A stretch of 64,000 nucleotides of DNA from Zasmidium citrigriseum (GCA_002786025.1 NHNW01000004.1:620001-684000); one strand, 5' to 3'. Shown: positions 35,423-45,939, counted from the stretch's first letter. The notes: a model not told the origin generated them from the sequence alone. Numbers and translations: made by a program.

Positions 35423-35756
35423 TCAACCATGAGTGACCTTCTGCACGGTGCCATCGTCCGAGGTGTGGATGTTGAGGCTACAAACTCCGTCAGTCGGCTT
35501 CACATACACGACAGCGATATCTATCTTACCGCTCCGGCTTGTGGTCCATGGTCATCATCGAGTCGCCCTTGAGGACGCGGTGCTCCTTGGGAAGGTCGCT
35601 CTTCGCGAAGGTCTGCTTGCCTTGTCAGCATTCTGTCCACTTCGCCCGCTGGAGAGGACGTACGGTCTCATTGTGCTGGTCACCGATCTTCTTGCCCGCC
35701 AGCTTCTGCATCCACTGCTGGGTGAGATCTCCACCTTCTGGAACGACGAGAGGCAT
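35423..35756 (-). CDS. peptidase inhibitor I78-family small protein
   Basis: Three exons on the minus strand, 35,664-35,756, 35,530-35,612 and 35,423-35,477, with introns of 51 and 52 bp; 76 residues. The gene has no long uninterrupted frame on its own strand and is easily missed. The protein starts M-P-L-V-V-P and carries the I78 pattern: W-M-Q-K-L-A-G-K-K-I-G, then F-A-K-S-D-L-P-K-E-H-R-V-L-K, then M-T-M-D-H-K-P-E-R-L-N-I-H. I78 (family of Aspergillus elastase inhibitor AFUEI) blocks serine proteases. With no signal peptide it should act inside the cell, unlike secreted AFUEI. The intron 1 acceptor may lie 3 nt earlier, which would add one Gln. Confidence 0.85.
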
Positions 35757-36228
35757 TTTGAGTGAGGTTTTGGTGGTGAGCGTTTTGATGAAGTTTCTGA
35801 TGGTATCGTTGGTGAGTCTGATTGTTTGATGGAGAGTTTGTCAACAGCAGGAATGTCTTATACCAGGAAAGAAACGGATATATCAGGTTTAATGGGCAGC
35901 TGCTGAATATGACGTATGAGCCTTGTTTGTCTGATGCCTGGGAGCTCTGATCGGATCACATGTTCGAGAACAGCTCACAGCTCAGCTCGAACTCCGCATT
36001 TTGCCATTCGGAACTCGCTTTCTGATGGAGCTCTAGGATCTGGCGTTCGGGGTTTCCACTGTCTTCGATGCATGTGGCAATGGATCACGAGACGCACCTG
36101 GAGCAAACACATTGATGGCGAAGTCGCTTGGGACATGTATTCCCTAAGCTATCTGCTCGCTCTATGCCTATGCTAACACACTTTTTGTAGAATCAAGTCA
36201 TCATCTCATAGCTCATCGCAGCATCGCT
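35757..36228. other. intergenic between two minus-strand small genes
   Basis: 472 bp holding the I78 promoter and the 3' end of the next gene. Nothing else recognised. Confidence 0.45.
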
Positions 36229-36775
36229 TTACACAGCAGCATCCTGCTTGGCGAACGTCCGACCCAAAGCCTCGATGCTATCCACAACCCGCTTGAAGTC
36301 ATCCTTCGTCTCTCCCGCAATCTCAGAAACCTCATTCGCCGCGGCATCCTCGTCCTCGTTGGACCACTGGATCTCAAAGGTGTTGAGCTCGAGCTTGGCG
36401 TCGAGACCGTAGACGTCCTTCGATGGGTGCGAGGGGAAGCCGCGGACGGTGTTGACGAGGGTCATGAGCTCGTTGACGTCGTCCCTTGATTGTGGCGTTA
36501 GAGGATGTGTTTGAATCGATGTGTGGTGTTGGAGGGCTTACTTGGGGACATCGCCGCTCTTCTCTGAGGACTTGTTGCCGCCGTTGTATTGGGAGATGCG
36601 GACGACTGCTGGACGGTTTGGCTCGCCGATGACTTCGACGACGTGGGTTGGGGTGCCTTTGCCTGTGTTAGCTGGAGCTCTGGAAGTTTGTTGTTTGCGG
36701 TCACGAACCGGAGAATGGCTTCGTCAGGCGGACGGTGAACTCGCCAGATGGTGGTGGAGCTACTTGACGAGGCAT
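36229..36775 (-). CDS. small conserved-looking protein of unknown function
   Basis: Three exons, 36,709-36,775, 36,542-36,662 and 36,229-36,484, with introns of 46 and 56 bp; phases agree and yield 147 residues. The protein starts M-P-R-Q-V-A-P-P-P-S-G-E-F-T-V-R-L, followed by a short strand-rich part (H-V-V-E-V-I-G-E-P-N-R-P-A-V-V-R-I), a Ser/Lys-rich linker and a charged acidic helix with D-E-D-A-A-A-N-E-V-S-E-I. No signal peptide, no membrane segment. I do not recognise the family. Exon structure supports a real gene: three coherent exons with canonical splice sites. Cytosolic or nuclear by default. Confidence 0.7.
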
Positions 36776-37281
36776 GTTGGTTTAGTAGATGTGTTGTTGG
36801 ATGGGTGGTGGTTTGAAGGTGGCTCCTGAGTATATGTTTGCTGAGTGTCTGTGGAAAGCAAAGATTTGTAGAAACAGAAGATCTGCAGCGAAAAAAATGT
36901 TGCTCTCGTGCTCGAGTTGGTACCTGCATATTTAATGACGCTCACTTGACGCAAGTGAAAGTTGCCCCTCCGCCCCTCAGATCACAAATTTGGCCCACTT
37001 TGCACCGCCAGACATTACTGAATCATCTTCATCACAAGCAGCCACTCCAGTGGCTTGAGGAAAATGATGATTCTCTGTCTCACAAGCACGCACGCCAGTG
37101 TCACATGCTTGGATACCTCAGGCATCAGCTGCCACGCTTACCCGTCTAGGCAAAAACGATGATCCTTGAGCTGAGGGGTGGCTATGCTGCCTGCAATGAC
37201 TGGGCTGTTTCAACCTCACTTCAGTGTTTCTCGATCTCTTGAGTCTGTTAACTCACAAACGACCATCTCCCCTCTTCCAAA
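36776..37281. promoter_or_regulatory. divergent promoter region of the small unknown gene and the F-box gene
   Basis: 506 bp between head-to-head start codons. Short open frames on both strands are unconvincing. No defined site claimed. Confidence 0.4.
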
Positions 37282-38507
37282 ATGATCGGAGTCCGCCTGG
37301 ATGCCCTTCCCAAGGAGCTCATCGCTGAGATCGCCATCAGTTCAGATGCCCTGTCGATCCTCAGTCTCTCGCAAACATGTCGATCAATACGCTCTGCCTG
37401 TTACGACAGCCTGGTATTCCGTGAGCTTCTGAAGAACAAGTGCCATCTGTGGGATACATCTTCCCTGGATATCGATGCCATCGACCGTCGTTGCCGCAAG
37501 GACGCCTCTCTATGGGCGAGGTACGCTGTCGCTGACCAGAAAGCTTTGGAAGAATCGCAAAAGGAAGAACCCCTTGAGGAGCGAGAAGAAATCCTCAAAT
37601 GGCTGCCGGAGCTGTTCGTCGTCAGACATCCATTCATGTATCACCAGTGCTGGAGCGGGCCCCTCTGGTCCCCGTCTACAGTAACCACGGAGCAATTGTT
37701 TTGTGTCGCGATGGGTGAGTGAATCGAGACCGCCCCGGTCGTTTATTGCTAACACGTGTAGCCATCCTCGCGCAGCCCCATGAACCTATGCCGCTGCTTG
37801 AGGAATGTCTGTGCAAGTCCGGACGCGAATACATCTATCGAGATGAGAGATCAAAGACATATCTTTGGGGTCTCTGCTCCATGATGTTCCAGGTGCGGAA
37901 GCCGTTGCGGGGCAGAAGGGCAGCGTGGCACAATAGTGCTGCCGGGGTGCCTTACATCCCATTGCCCACTCCGGCTGAGATCAACATGCAACCAACGAAT
38001 CCATCCTATGAGCTGCCGGTCCCTTTCGCGGGCAGAGCTGAGACTCTCCTGAACTGGGATGCCTGGTACCTCAAGCATAGCGGCGAGATGACAAAGAGCG
38101 CGTTCTTCGAGGGCAGTTGGTGTGGATATTACACCTACTTCCGCTCCTTCTTCTCGCCAATGGATCAACTTGATCCGCCAATGATGCAGATCAAGTTCGT
38201 TCGTCGGCAGTCGACTGACGGTGAGAAGGAGGCCGACGATGGGATCGAAGTCGTTGCAAGGGATTGCCTTGACGGTGTCGGTCCTTTTGGTGTGTTTGGC
38301 GAGATCTCGCTAGTGGACGATGTATTCACGCTCTCCGGATGCAAAGCATATGGCGACGATATAACCGATGGTATGGGAGCCGGCGTTACCTGGGCGTGGA
38401 AACTTAAGATCACACCGTTTGGTCTGGTTGGTTATTGGGGACCCGCTCCGGAGGACGAAGAGCTTGAGAGAAACGGGTGCGTTTGGCTCTGGAAGACGCA
38501 AGCTTGA
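37282..38507 (+). CDS. F-box domain protein
   Basis: Two exons, 37,282-37,714 and 37,762-38,507, with a 47-bp intron; 392 residues. The F-box is at residues 4-45: L-D-A-L-P-K-E-L-I-A-E-I-A, then L-S-I-L-S-L-S-Q-T-C-R-S-I-R-S and the L-V-F-R-E-L-L helix. F-box proteins bridge SKP1-cullin ubiquitin ligases to substrates. The C-terminal 250 residues are a mixed strand/helix region with many Trp, Tyr and Gly (for example G-S-W-C-G-Y-Y-T-Y-F and V-T-W-A-W-K-L-K), a pattern seen in fungal F-box proteins with a beta-rich C-terminal half but without a named substrate domain that I recognise. No WD40 or LRR repeats are seen. Confidence 0.85.
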
Positions 38508-38650
38508 GAGTCAGCAATCGCTTGCTGGTCAATCGAAATCGTTTCGTAGTCTATTGCGTCAATCAATCATGCCGCTCATGAGTGCAACCGCTATGCAAGA
38601 AAAGTCATCATCGTCCAATCGTTCGTGCTTCACCTTGTACATTTCAATCA

Positions 38651-39229
38651 TCAATTCCAATTCCTCGCTTCGGCTGCCGCATCGGCATCTCGGGCAGCTA
38701 CGTTATCGCGGGCGTTCTGTGCCAACGTCCCTGCTTGAGTCTGTCCTCTCTGAGCATCAAGCTGCTTCCCAAGCTTGCCTTTGCCTTGTGAAGCTTTCTG
38801 TCTTTCCTGTCAAAAAATTCTCGTCAGCGCTGTCATGCTTGATATAACAACAAGAAGTTTCTTGCTCTCAATGATAACCATTCTCCAGCATTTCATGCTC
38901 CTCTGCTCGTCCACCATCGCAACTTGCTCCCTTCAGATGACCGGCCCCAAAGAGCTGACAGACAACGTTCTCTTTCTTGCCAGATTTTGCTGCTCCATAG
39001 ACATTCGACGTACCTCTGCCGCCCTGGCAGCCGCTTCGCCGGGTGCTTGCGACTCGCCAGGTGCTTGTGGATTTCTGCCCAGTGTTCGTCCGCCTGAGGG
39101 CGCACTGATCTTAGCAGGCGCTGCGGCGCTCGCATTGTTCGAAGGTGCAGGCGCATTGCTTGGTTGAGCTCCGAGAGTGCGCCCTTCGCCTTGAAAGCTC
39201 GAGCTCGTCTTGCCAAAGCAGTTGCCCAT
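38651..39229 (-). CDS. N-myristoylated small fungal protein (MGNCFGK type)
   Basis: Two exons, 39,014-39,229 and 38,651-38,806, separated by a 207-bp intron; 123 residues. The N-terminus M-G-N-C-F-G-K is an N-myristoylation signal (Gly2) with Cys4 available for palmitoylation, so the protein should sit on the inner face of a membrane. Two G-R-T-L-G motifs flank an Ala/Pro/Ser-rich stretch; then A-A-A-R-A-A-E joins in phase to E-R-Q-K-A-S-Q-G-K-G-K-L-G-K-Q-L-D-A-Q, and the protein ends in E-A-R-N-W-N. I recall short filamentous-fungus proteins with the same beginning and end but no assigned function. The unspliced frame runs on to a stop at 38,933 and would lose the conserved tail. Confidence 0.78.
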
Positions 39230-40302
39230 TATTGTGTGTTATCGTAGTATCGTTCGAGAATGGATGACGACGCGCCCAGGCCGGTTCGCGAGGCAATAGA
39301 TCGATATCCTTCGCTCGTTGATCGTAGAGGGTTGTTGGAAAAGTCGCTGCGCGTCTTGATCGGGCTTTGAGTGTCTGAGCTGGTGAATTCGGCCGTTACT
39401 AATGTGAAGACTGTCGTTGGTGTGTATGTCGATAGTGCATGGAGCCGGAGCTGCGAGCGGAGCGGAGAGAGCTTGAGTTGAAGCAGGGTCTCGGCAGTGG
39501 CACGTGGCGGCCCGTTCTTTCCAATGTCACTTCACGTCGGGACGAGACAAAGCACAGCAGGCACAATCATCTCATCATCCCGCCGGATACGACATCGCGA
39601 ACGCGTTCCACAAGACCCATTTGCTCAAGAGCACCCCGTCAAGGCCACACAAGATTTCTGAAGCTGTCCAGCGGGCCTCTCAATACGACCTCTCATCATT
39701 GGAACCGACCGGCCTGTCGATGGTGCCGGAATGTGTCAACGCTAGTCTTGCGGGCCAGGACTTTCACAGCCGAGAGTCGAGCGCGTAGCACCGTCCAGGA
39801 CGACGAACTCCCCACGAAATATGGTGTTCTTACCGGAGACAGCAAGGTGGTTCAAGAAATAGAAAAGAGATTGCTCTTGACGACAAGAATTTCTGCTCAA
39901 GTTCTGGAAACCATAAACGGTCGCACCTGCTTTTGTCACGTTCACGTGCATCCCGCGCTTTCGGTCCCGCTAGTTCTTTGATCACGAGTTGTCCATCAAG
40001 GTGTTTGGTGTACTCGAGAATGATGAAAGAGAGCAATTGAGAGGGCCGGACTTGTCAGCCGCTACACACTCACCGCGGTCTGCGGAAAGGAAGCAAATCT
40101 TCTCCAGACAGCGCCCTCCAAAGATTGCGTCCACTCGTGAGATGCCAGGGACCAAAGAGTCTACGACTGAAATCTGAACCACAAGGCCTTGCCTGGAGTG
40201 ACGCGACACGGCGGATTCTGCTCCCCGCCTCTGCCACCAAAGTCACGACACGCACGGGACGCTCCTGTGTCCGGTCTTCTTTCTGTGACAGACACACGAG
40301 AC
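39230..40302. promoter_or_regulatory. long divergent intergenic region
   Basis: 1,073 bp between the myristoylated-protein gene (minus) and the C2H2 gene (plus). A 180-codon open frame at 39,439-39,981 (plus) has no domain and overlaps equally long frames in other registers, so I leave it uncalled. A long 5' leader for a regulatory gene is the simpler reading. Confidence 0.45.
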
Positions 40303-41850
40303 ATGTCTAGGTTCGAGGAGAGCGCTTTGCGCAACAGCGCAACCAGCGACGCCTACCAAGGAGACACTCACCCTTCGACGCTCCCTTACTGGCATCCTTC
40401 GAGTCAGTTCTCCTCGCTCATCAACCCTCAGCACGATGCCAGCATCTCCCACCATGCCAACGGCATCCCACACTCAACCGGACAAAATGCCATGAACTCG
40501 GGCTATGCCGAAGACCACTTCGATATAGGCCGCCAGATGAGCCTTTCGCAGCTCGGAGAATTCGCCGCGCACGAGATAGCACAGGACCTCAGCAGTCCTG
40601 ACCAATCAGTGTCCAACTTCAGCAGCCAAGGCCTCTCCGTCAAGACACCCACTGGATCCCGCTCTATGAGACGACCTGGCCTGGCCGGAGCTCCTGCACT
40701 GGTGAACGGTCAATACTGCTGTCAATGGTCTGGTAACGGTATGGCATGTCGCCATAAGTTCATGGATGCCAAGTCTCTGAACGACCACATCCGCACCTGC
40801 CACGTCCGTGGTGCTGGAACGTTCGTGTGTCAGTGGTCTGGCTGCGACAAAGGCAGCTTCCCAACCGCCAACAAACTCGTCAGACACGTGCACAGTCACA
40901 CTGGGTACAAGCCATTCCCGTGCTCGCACTGCTCACAAGCTTTTGTCACCAAGGATCAACTTGACAAGCATTTGACTACTCACACCGGCGCAAAAGACTT
41001 TGTTTGCACTTGGCCTGGCTGCGGACGCTCTTTCGCTGTCAAACATGCATTGGATGGCCACATGAATAGTGTCCACTTGAAGGCCAAGAAGCACATCTGC
41101 CCGTACTGCATGCAGGCGTTCGACGACTCTTCAAACCTCTCCAAGCACAAGAAGCAAGTCCACAACCCCGAGACCGGCATCAAATGCCCAGCACGTCACA
41201 CTCATGGCTGCACTTACGTCGACAGCCGGAAAGACAGAATGAAGGAGCACTGCGAACGCGAGGGCCATGCGCTGGAGACTGTGCGTGATCCTCACGCGTG
41301 GAATCTTTGGGTTCAGCAGTTCAAGACTGCGTGCAAGAAAGCCCATTGTCGTCGCCAGTCTGCGCTTAGTGGAAGCTCAATGTCACGAGCATCGAGCATG
41401 TCCAACTTCGCCCCGTCGCGGAGGAGCACCTCCATCCAGTGCAACAAGCAGGGTTGCAACATGCCGGTTTGCCTGCCATGCAATATCCTCTGCAACGATG
41501 TCCACCCAGCTCAAGATCAACTTCAGCAGTGCGATGAGCCGCATTGTGACCCGTGCGACCCGTGCGAACCTTGCGATCCATGCGAACCTTGCGACCCGTG
41601 CGACCCATGCAGCGACCCCGACTGCGATATACAGTCGACACAGCCGTGCAGCATGCCACCTTGCACTGTTCCGCATTGCCGAGGCGACACCTCGACGCCT
41701 TCGCAGCCGGCCACTCCTCATTTGCCTCCGGAGTCCTACTTCCACTATCATCCAATGTCGGCCACAGACGAGGACCTCTTTCAAGACGCAGAGCATCCTT
41801 TCCAGCTGAGTGCCGCGCGCTTGACCGAGTACATGTTCATGAATGGATGA
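40303..41850 (+). CDS. C2H2 zinc-finger protein, GLI/ZIC-like array, with Cys-Asp-Pro repeat tail
   Basis: Single exon, 515 residues; ATG at 40,303 (M-S-R-F-E-E) is preferred over the upstream in-frame reading, which lacks an ATG near its start. Residues about 136-325 hold a run of C2H2 fingers: a wide first finger with C-x-W-S-G-N-G-M-A-C, a second with C-Q-W-S-G-C-D-K-G-S-F, a canonical F-P-C-S-H-C-S-Q-A-F finger with the T-H-T-G linker, one with C-T-W-P-G-C-G-R-S-F, and C-P-Y-C-M-Q-A-F. Alternating C-x-W-x-G-C fingers are typical of GLI/ZIC/Ace2-type factors. The C-terminal part has a run of Cys-Asp/Glu-Pro triplets (about residues 408-440) and further Cys-Pro-rich motifs. Nuclear regulator; targets unknown. 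Confidence 0.87.
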   Translation: MSRFEESALRNSATSDAYQGDTHPSTLPYWHPSSQFSSLINPQHDASISHHANGIPHSTGQNAMNSGYAEDHFDIGRQMSLSQLGEFAAHEIAQDLSSPDQSVSNFSSQGLSVKTPTGSRSMRRPGLAGAPALVNGQYCCQWSGNGMACRHKFMDAKSLNDHIRTCHVRGAGTFVCQWSGCDKGSFPTANKLVRHVHSHTGYKPFPCSHCSQAFVTKDQLDKHLTTHTGAKDFVCTWPGCGRSFAVKHALDGHMNSVHLKAKKHICPYCMQAFDDSSNLSKHKKQVHNPETGIKCPARHTHGCTYVDSRKDRMKEHCEREGHALETVRDPHAWNLWVQQFKTACKKAHCRRQSALSGSSMSRASSMSNFAPSRRSTSIQCNKQGCNMPVCLPCNILCNDVHPAQDQLQQCDEPHCDPCDPCEPCDPCEPCDPCDPCSDPDCDIQSTQPCSMPPCTVPHCRGDTSTPSQPATPHLPPESYFHYHPMSATDEDLFQDAEHPFQLSAARLTEYMFMNG

Positions 41851-42361
41851 CACCAGAATCAGCATCTTCATCATTGGGGCGAGGCTATCGACGGGGGATC
41901 GAGCAAGACAGAAAGTATCAAACAAAAAGGCCATGGGTCAAGGACGACAAGGGATGAGGCATTACCATAGACATGCATTCTATATGTAACAGAATCATTC
42001 AAATGCAGTTTGATTCAAGACATGTCGTCGATATTTGCCTTTGCGGGCACGTGCATTTGCTTTCCGGGGTCTTGAATTCTTGCATCATCAGATCGGTCTC
42101 GCTAATCGATCTCGCGTCTCAGAGATCGTGTCATTGCCATCCATCGACCTCTCCGACCTCCTAGTCAAGGGACGTGCATTATGATGGAGTGAAGTGTTCG
42201 GTTTGTGTTCCCTCTCATCTTCTCCCCTTCCTCTTTTGTGTTTGCTTCGAATGTTTCCTGCAGTTTGCCGTCGACGTCTTGGTACTGCGCCTTTCACCAT
42301 CTCCTTGCTTTGTACCTCACGAACGCGCATCGCCACTTCTAGATTTATACATTCGTTGGCA
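41851..42361. other. intergenic upstream of UVDE
   Basis: 511 bp between two plus-strand genes. The leader just before the UVDE ATG is C/T-rich. An open frame in register with the UVDE gene extends up to 42,194 but has no likeness to the family. Nothing else seen. Confidence 0.45.
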
Positions 42362-44563
42362 ATGGCCCCAAAACGAAAGAGAACGACTGAACAGTCGCAG
42401 TCTTTAACTAATGGCGATGTCGTCCCGCCTATGCCGAAGCGTCGCTCGTCTGCCAGGACTGCTACCGTCGACACAGCATCTGTCAATCCGGACAAGAACA
42501 ACGATGTCATCGACGCGCCGAACGCGTTGCGAGCGTCACCTGATAGCGATGTGAATGAAGAGCTCGTGCCTGGTCCGGTCAAGACGGAGGCAGATGCCAG
42601 TCTCTTGAGCGACGTACCTGATGTCGCGGAGCCTCCTCAGAAGAAGGCCAAGGGGAACAAGACGGCGAAGAAGCCCAAAGCTGAAGAGAAGGCAGAACAG
42701 CCCAAAGCTACGGCAAAGAAGGTGGGCAAGAAGAGTGCTGTGAAAGAGGAAGACGAAGAGGCACAACCAAAAGACGTCGCAGGAACGCCTGCGAAGAAGC
42801 CAAAGAAAGAGGGCGATGCAGAATACGATCCAGAAGCAGAGGGAGACGAAGAGGCAAATGAAGAGGAGGTCAAAGAAGCGCTGTCAAGACCTCCGCCAGT
42901 GAACAGCGCGTACTTGCCTCTACCATGGACTGGACGTCTCGGATATGCGTGCTTGAACACATACCTGCGGAACTCAAACCCACCAGTTTTCAGTTCTCGA
43001 ACATGTCGTATTCAGTCGATTCTGGAGCATCGCCATCCCTTACAAGATCCTTCTCAGCCGGAGCACTCTACGAAGAACCGACCGGATCGAAGCAAGCCCG
43101 CTGACGTTGAGCTGGGACAACGCTACGTGGAAAGCTTATGTCTTGCGAATGTGAAGGATATCATCAAGATGGTCCGCTGGAACGATAGGTACAATATTAG
43201 GTTCTTTCGACTGTCTTCTGAGATGTTCCCATTTGCATCCCACCCGGAGTATGGATACAAGCTTGCGCCTTTCGCATCAGAGGCACTCGCAGAGGCCGGA
43301 AAGATGATTGCAGAGCTGGGCCATCGAGTCACGACTCATCCTGGCCAGTTCACACAGCTTGGGAGTCCAAGGAAGCCGGTGATCGACAATGCGATTCGCG
43401 ATCTCGAGTATCACGACGAAATGCTGTCTCTGCTCAAGCTGCCTGAACAGCAAAATCGAGACGCTGTCATGATTCTCCACATGGGCGGCATATTCGAAGG
43501 AAAGCAGGAGACACTCGACCGCTTCAGAACCAACTACGCCAACCTTTCGCAGAGCGTGAAGAACCGCCTAGTCTTGGAAAACGACGACATGGGCTGGAGT
43601 GTCCACGACTTGCTACCGATATGCGAAGAAATGAACATACCACTCGTGCTCGACTACCATCACCACAATATCGTCTTCGACGCAAACCAGATTCGTGAAG
43701 GCACAAAAGATATCATGGACCTATATCCCCGAATCAAGGCCACCTGGGACCGTAAAGGGATCACGCAGAAAATGCACTATTCCGAGCCAACACCAGCAGC
43801 GATCACGCCTCGCCAGAGACGAAAGCACAATCCCCGGGTTGCAACGCTTCCGCCTTGTGCTCCAAACATGGATCTGATGATCGAAGCGAAAGACAAGGAA
43901 CAAGCTGTTTTCGAACTAATGCGGGCGTTCAAGCTCCCAGGGTTTGACAAAATCAACGACGTTCTGCCTTACGTCCGCAACGACGACAACAAAGTCGCTC
44001 TCGTAGCAATGAACAAAAAGAAGAAAAAGACCGACGAGCCAGAACCCGTTCTCATACCTGAAGACGAAGTAGGCATGGGAGGTCCCGAAGGACGGGTCTA
44101 CTGGCCTCCGGGCATGGAAGAATGGCTACGACCCAAGAAGCGAGAGGTGAAGAAGAAAGAGCCAACAGAGAAGTCCACGGAGCAGAAGAAGAAGGAGGCA
44201 GCTGAGTTATATGCTGCAAGACAGGCCGAGATTAAGGCTGAGAACAAGGCTGAGAGTGGGCATGAGTCTGATGTCGATGCGACTCCTGCTACGAAGAAGG
44301 CGAAGGCTGCTATGCGGAAGAAGCAGCAGAAGGCTACTGAGACGAATGGGACACCTGCTAAGGCGAAAGCTCCGGCTAAGACGGGAAGGGCGAAGAAGCA
44401 GCCTCAGGCTGTTCCTACGCCGAGCGAGAGTGATGAGATGGACGATGAACTCCAGCTTGATGAGGACCACGAAGCTCCAATTCCCGCGGTGAAGACGGAG
44501 GGCTCTAGGAAAGGAGGGAGACGTTCTGGAAAGGCGAAAGTGAACTACAATGAAGAGGACTAG
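42362..44563 (+). CDS. UV damage endonuclease (UVDE/Uve1)
   Basis: DNA repair nuclease that nicks 5' of UV photoproducts and some other lesions, starting an excision pathway independent of nucleotide excision repair. Single exon, 733 residues from the ATG at 42,362. Residues 1-180 are a Lys/Glu/Pro-rich nuclear extension. The TIM-barrel UVDE core runs about 185-560: G-R-L-G-Y-A-C-L-N-T, F-F-R-L-S-S-E-M-F-P-F-A, T-T-H-P-G-Q-F-T-Q-L, V-M-I-L-H-M-G-G, L-V-L-E-N-D-D and L-V-L-D-Y-H-H-H-N; the His and Glu residues here are the metal ligands of the family. The last 170 residues are again a charged Lys/Ala-rich tail ending in a K-x-x-Y-N-E-E-D motif. Fungal orthologues act in nucleus and mitochondria. 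Confidence 0.94.
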   Translation: MAPKRKRTTEQSQSLTNGDVVPPMPKRRSSARTATVDTASVNPDKNNDVIDAPNALRASPDSDVNEELVPGPVKTEADASLLSDVPDVAEPPQKKAKGNKTAKKPKAEEKAEQPKATAKKVGKKSAVKEEDEEAQPKDVAGTPAKKPKKEGDAEYDPEAEGDEEANEEEVKEALSRPPPVNSAYLPLPWTGRLGYACLNTYLRNSNPPVFSSRTCRIQSILEHRHPLQDPSQPEHSTKNRPDRSKPADVELGQRYVESLCLANVKDIIKMVRWNDRYNIRFFRLSSEMFPFASHPEYGYKLAPFASEALAEAGKMIAELGHRVTTHPGQFTQLGSPRKPVIDNAIRDLEYHDEMLSLLKLPEQQNRDAVMILHMGGIFEGKQETLDRFRTNYANLSQSVKNRLVLENDDMGWSVHDLLPICEEMNIPLVLDYHHHNIVFDANQIREGTKDIMDLYPRIKATWDRKGITQKMHYSEPTPAAITPRQRRKHNPRVATLPPCAPNMDLMIEAKDKEQAVFELMRAFKLPGFDKINDVLPYVRNDDNKVALVAMNKKKKKTDEPEPVLIPEDEVGMGGPEGRVYWPPGMEEWLRPKKREVKKKEPTEKSTEQKKKEAAELYAARQAEIKAENKAESGHESDVDATPATKKAKAAMRKKQQKATETNGTPAKAKAPAKTGRAKKQPQAVPTPSESDEMDDELQLDEDHEAPIPAVKTEGSRKGGRRSGKAKVNYNEED

Positions 44564-44881
44564 CCGCCCGACGGCATTTGCACATGTGAACCACTCAGCT
44601 TTGTAGCAGCAACGACAATAAGATGCGGAGCATAGCCTGTTCCTGTACGAGCGACGTCAACTTTTACCCCAACAAGTGTAACCCACATGTACAGGTGGAG
44701 TGCTTCGGCAACAACTTTGTCAGCCTCAGCTGTAAGTCTAGGAAAGTGATCCTTCAATGCAGCCCATCCTCCATCAGCGAACTTAGGAGAGTGCCTTCTT
44801 CTTTTTTGACTTCCACCTCACGTGTGCTCTTTCAAAATCGACTGACTCATTTGGGCTTATTACAGATTCACTACGTTCAAG
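44564..44881. other. intergenic between UVDE and SDR genes
   Basis: 318 bp; 3' end of UVDE and 5' leader of the SDR gene, both plus strand. Nothing recognised. Confidence 0.45.
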
Positions 44882-45850
44882 ATGACAGAAATCACTCCAA
44901 TCTACCGCCGAACAACCTACCCAACCATCGACCCAACAAACCCTTCCAACGACCAAACCGGCCGCACAGTCCTAGTAATTGGCGCCTCCGAAGGAATCGG
45001 ATTTTCTATAGCTTCGGCCTTCGCCCAAGCCAATGCCTCCAAAGTCATTCTCTCTTCTCGTTCCCAAACCAAACTCGACGACGCGGTCAAGAAAATTAAA
45101 GCCAAGGGCGTCAAAGGCGAGATTACTTCGACAGTCCTCGATTCTGGAGATGTTGAGCAAATCGAAACCCTCTGGAAACGACTCCAAGATGAAGGGACGT
45201 TCATCGATGTTCTCGTCCTCTCAGCCGCTAAAGCAGGAGTGACAAAATCCACAACCGAAGTCATAGATTTCTTCCACTTCAACGTAACAACGAAACTCCA
45301 CATGCTGGAACATTTCCAAAACCAGAAGATCCCCGGCAAGGAGAAGCAGCATCGGGTTCTGGTCGACATCAGCTCCGCCGCCGCGCATACGTATCCTTAC
45401 CCGATGGCGGCTTATGGGGCAAGTAAAGCCGCCTTCTCGAATTACCTTTGTCATCTCGCGGAACTGGTGCCGGAGGAGGAAATGAGAGTTGTGACGTTGC
45501 ATCCGGGAGCGGTGTATACAAGTGCTGCGCAGGGGAGCGCGGAGTACAAAGAGGATCTACCGCTGTGGGATCATCGTAAGTGGAATCAATTCATTTGACT
45601 TGCTTTGACTGATGAGGTGATAGCGAGTCTCTCGGGGAGCATGGCGCTCTGGGTCTCTACACCCGCTGCTGCGTTCTTGCATGGACGGTTCATCTGGGCG
45701 AATTGGGATGCTGATGGGCTGCTGGAGATGAAGCAGAAGATTCTTGATGATCCGGGGTTTCTGAAGGTTGGGATTACGGGTGTTGAGAATAGCACTATTC
45801 AGAAGCTCATGGCGAAGTGTGGGGAGTTTCCTGCGCCGAAAGATCGCTAG
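44882..45850 (+). CDS. short-chain dehydrogenase/reductase
   Basis: Two exons, 44,882-45,575 and 45,624-45,850, with a 48-bp intron; 306 residues. Classical SDR features: cofactor loop L-V-I-G-A-S-E-G-I-G (about 31-40), L-V-L-S-A-A strand in place of N-N-A-G, an active-site Ser in V-D-I-S-S-A-A-A-H, Y-G-A-S-K (about 178-182) and H-P-G-A-V-Y-T after strand 6. The last exon gives S-L-S-G-S-M-A-L-W-V-S-T-P and a W-D-A-D stretch, common in fungal SDRs of unknown substrate. The downstream HMG-CoA lyase gene converges on it with 89 bp between stops. Confidence 0.88.
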
Positions 45851-45939
45851 TTGGACTAGAAGCTGGTAATTTAATTGCATGATCGGAGTCGTCTTAATAC
45901 TGACTTTCGATCTGTCATACTGTACATTTTCATTCGTGA

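Noticed and set aside
39439..39981. 180-codon open frame in the divergent region
   Set aside because: No recognised domain, no splice-supported extension, and equal-length frames in other registers.
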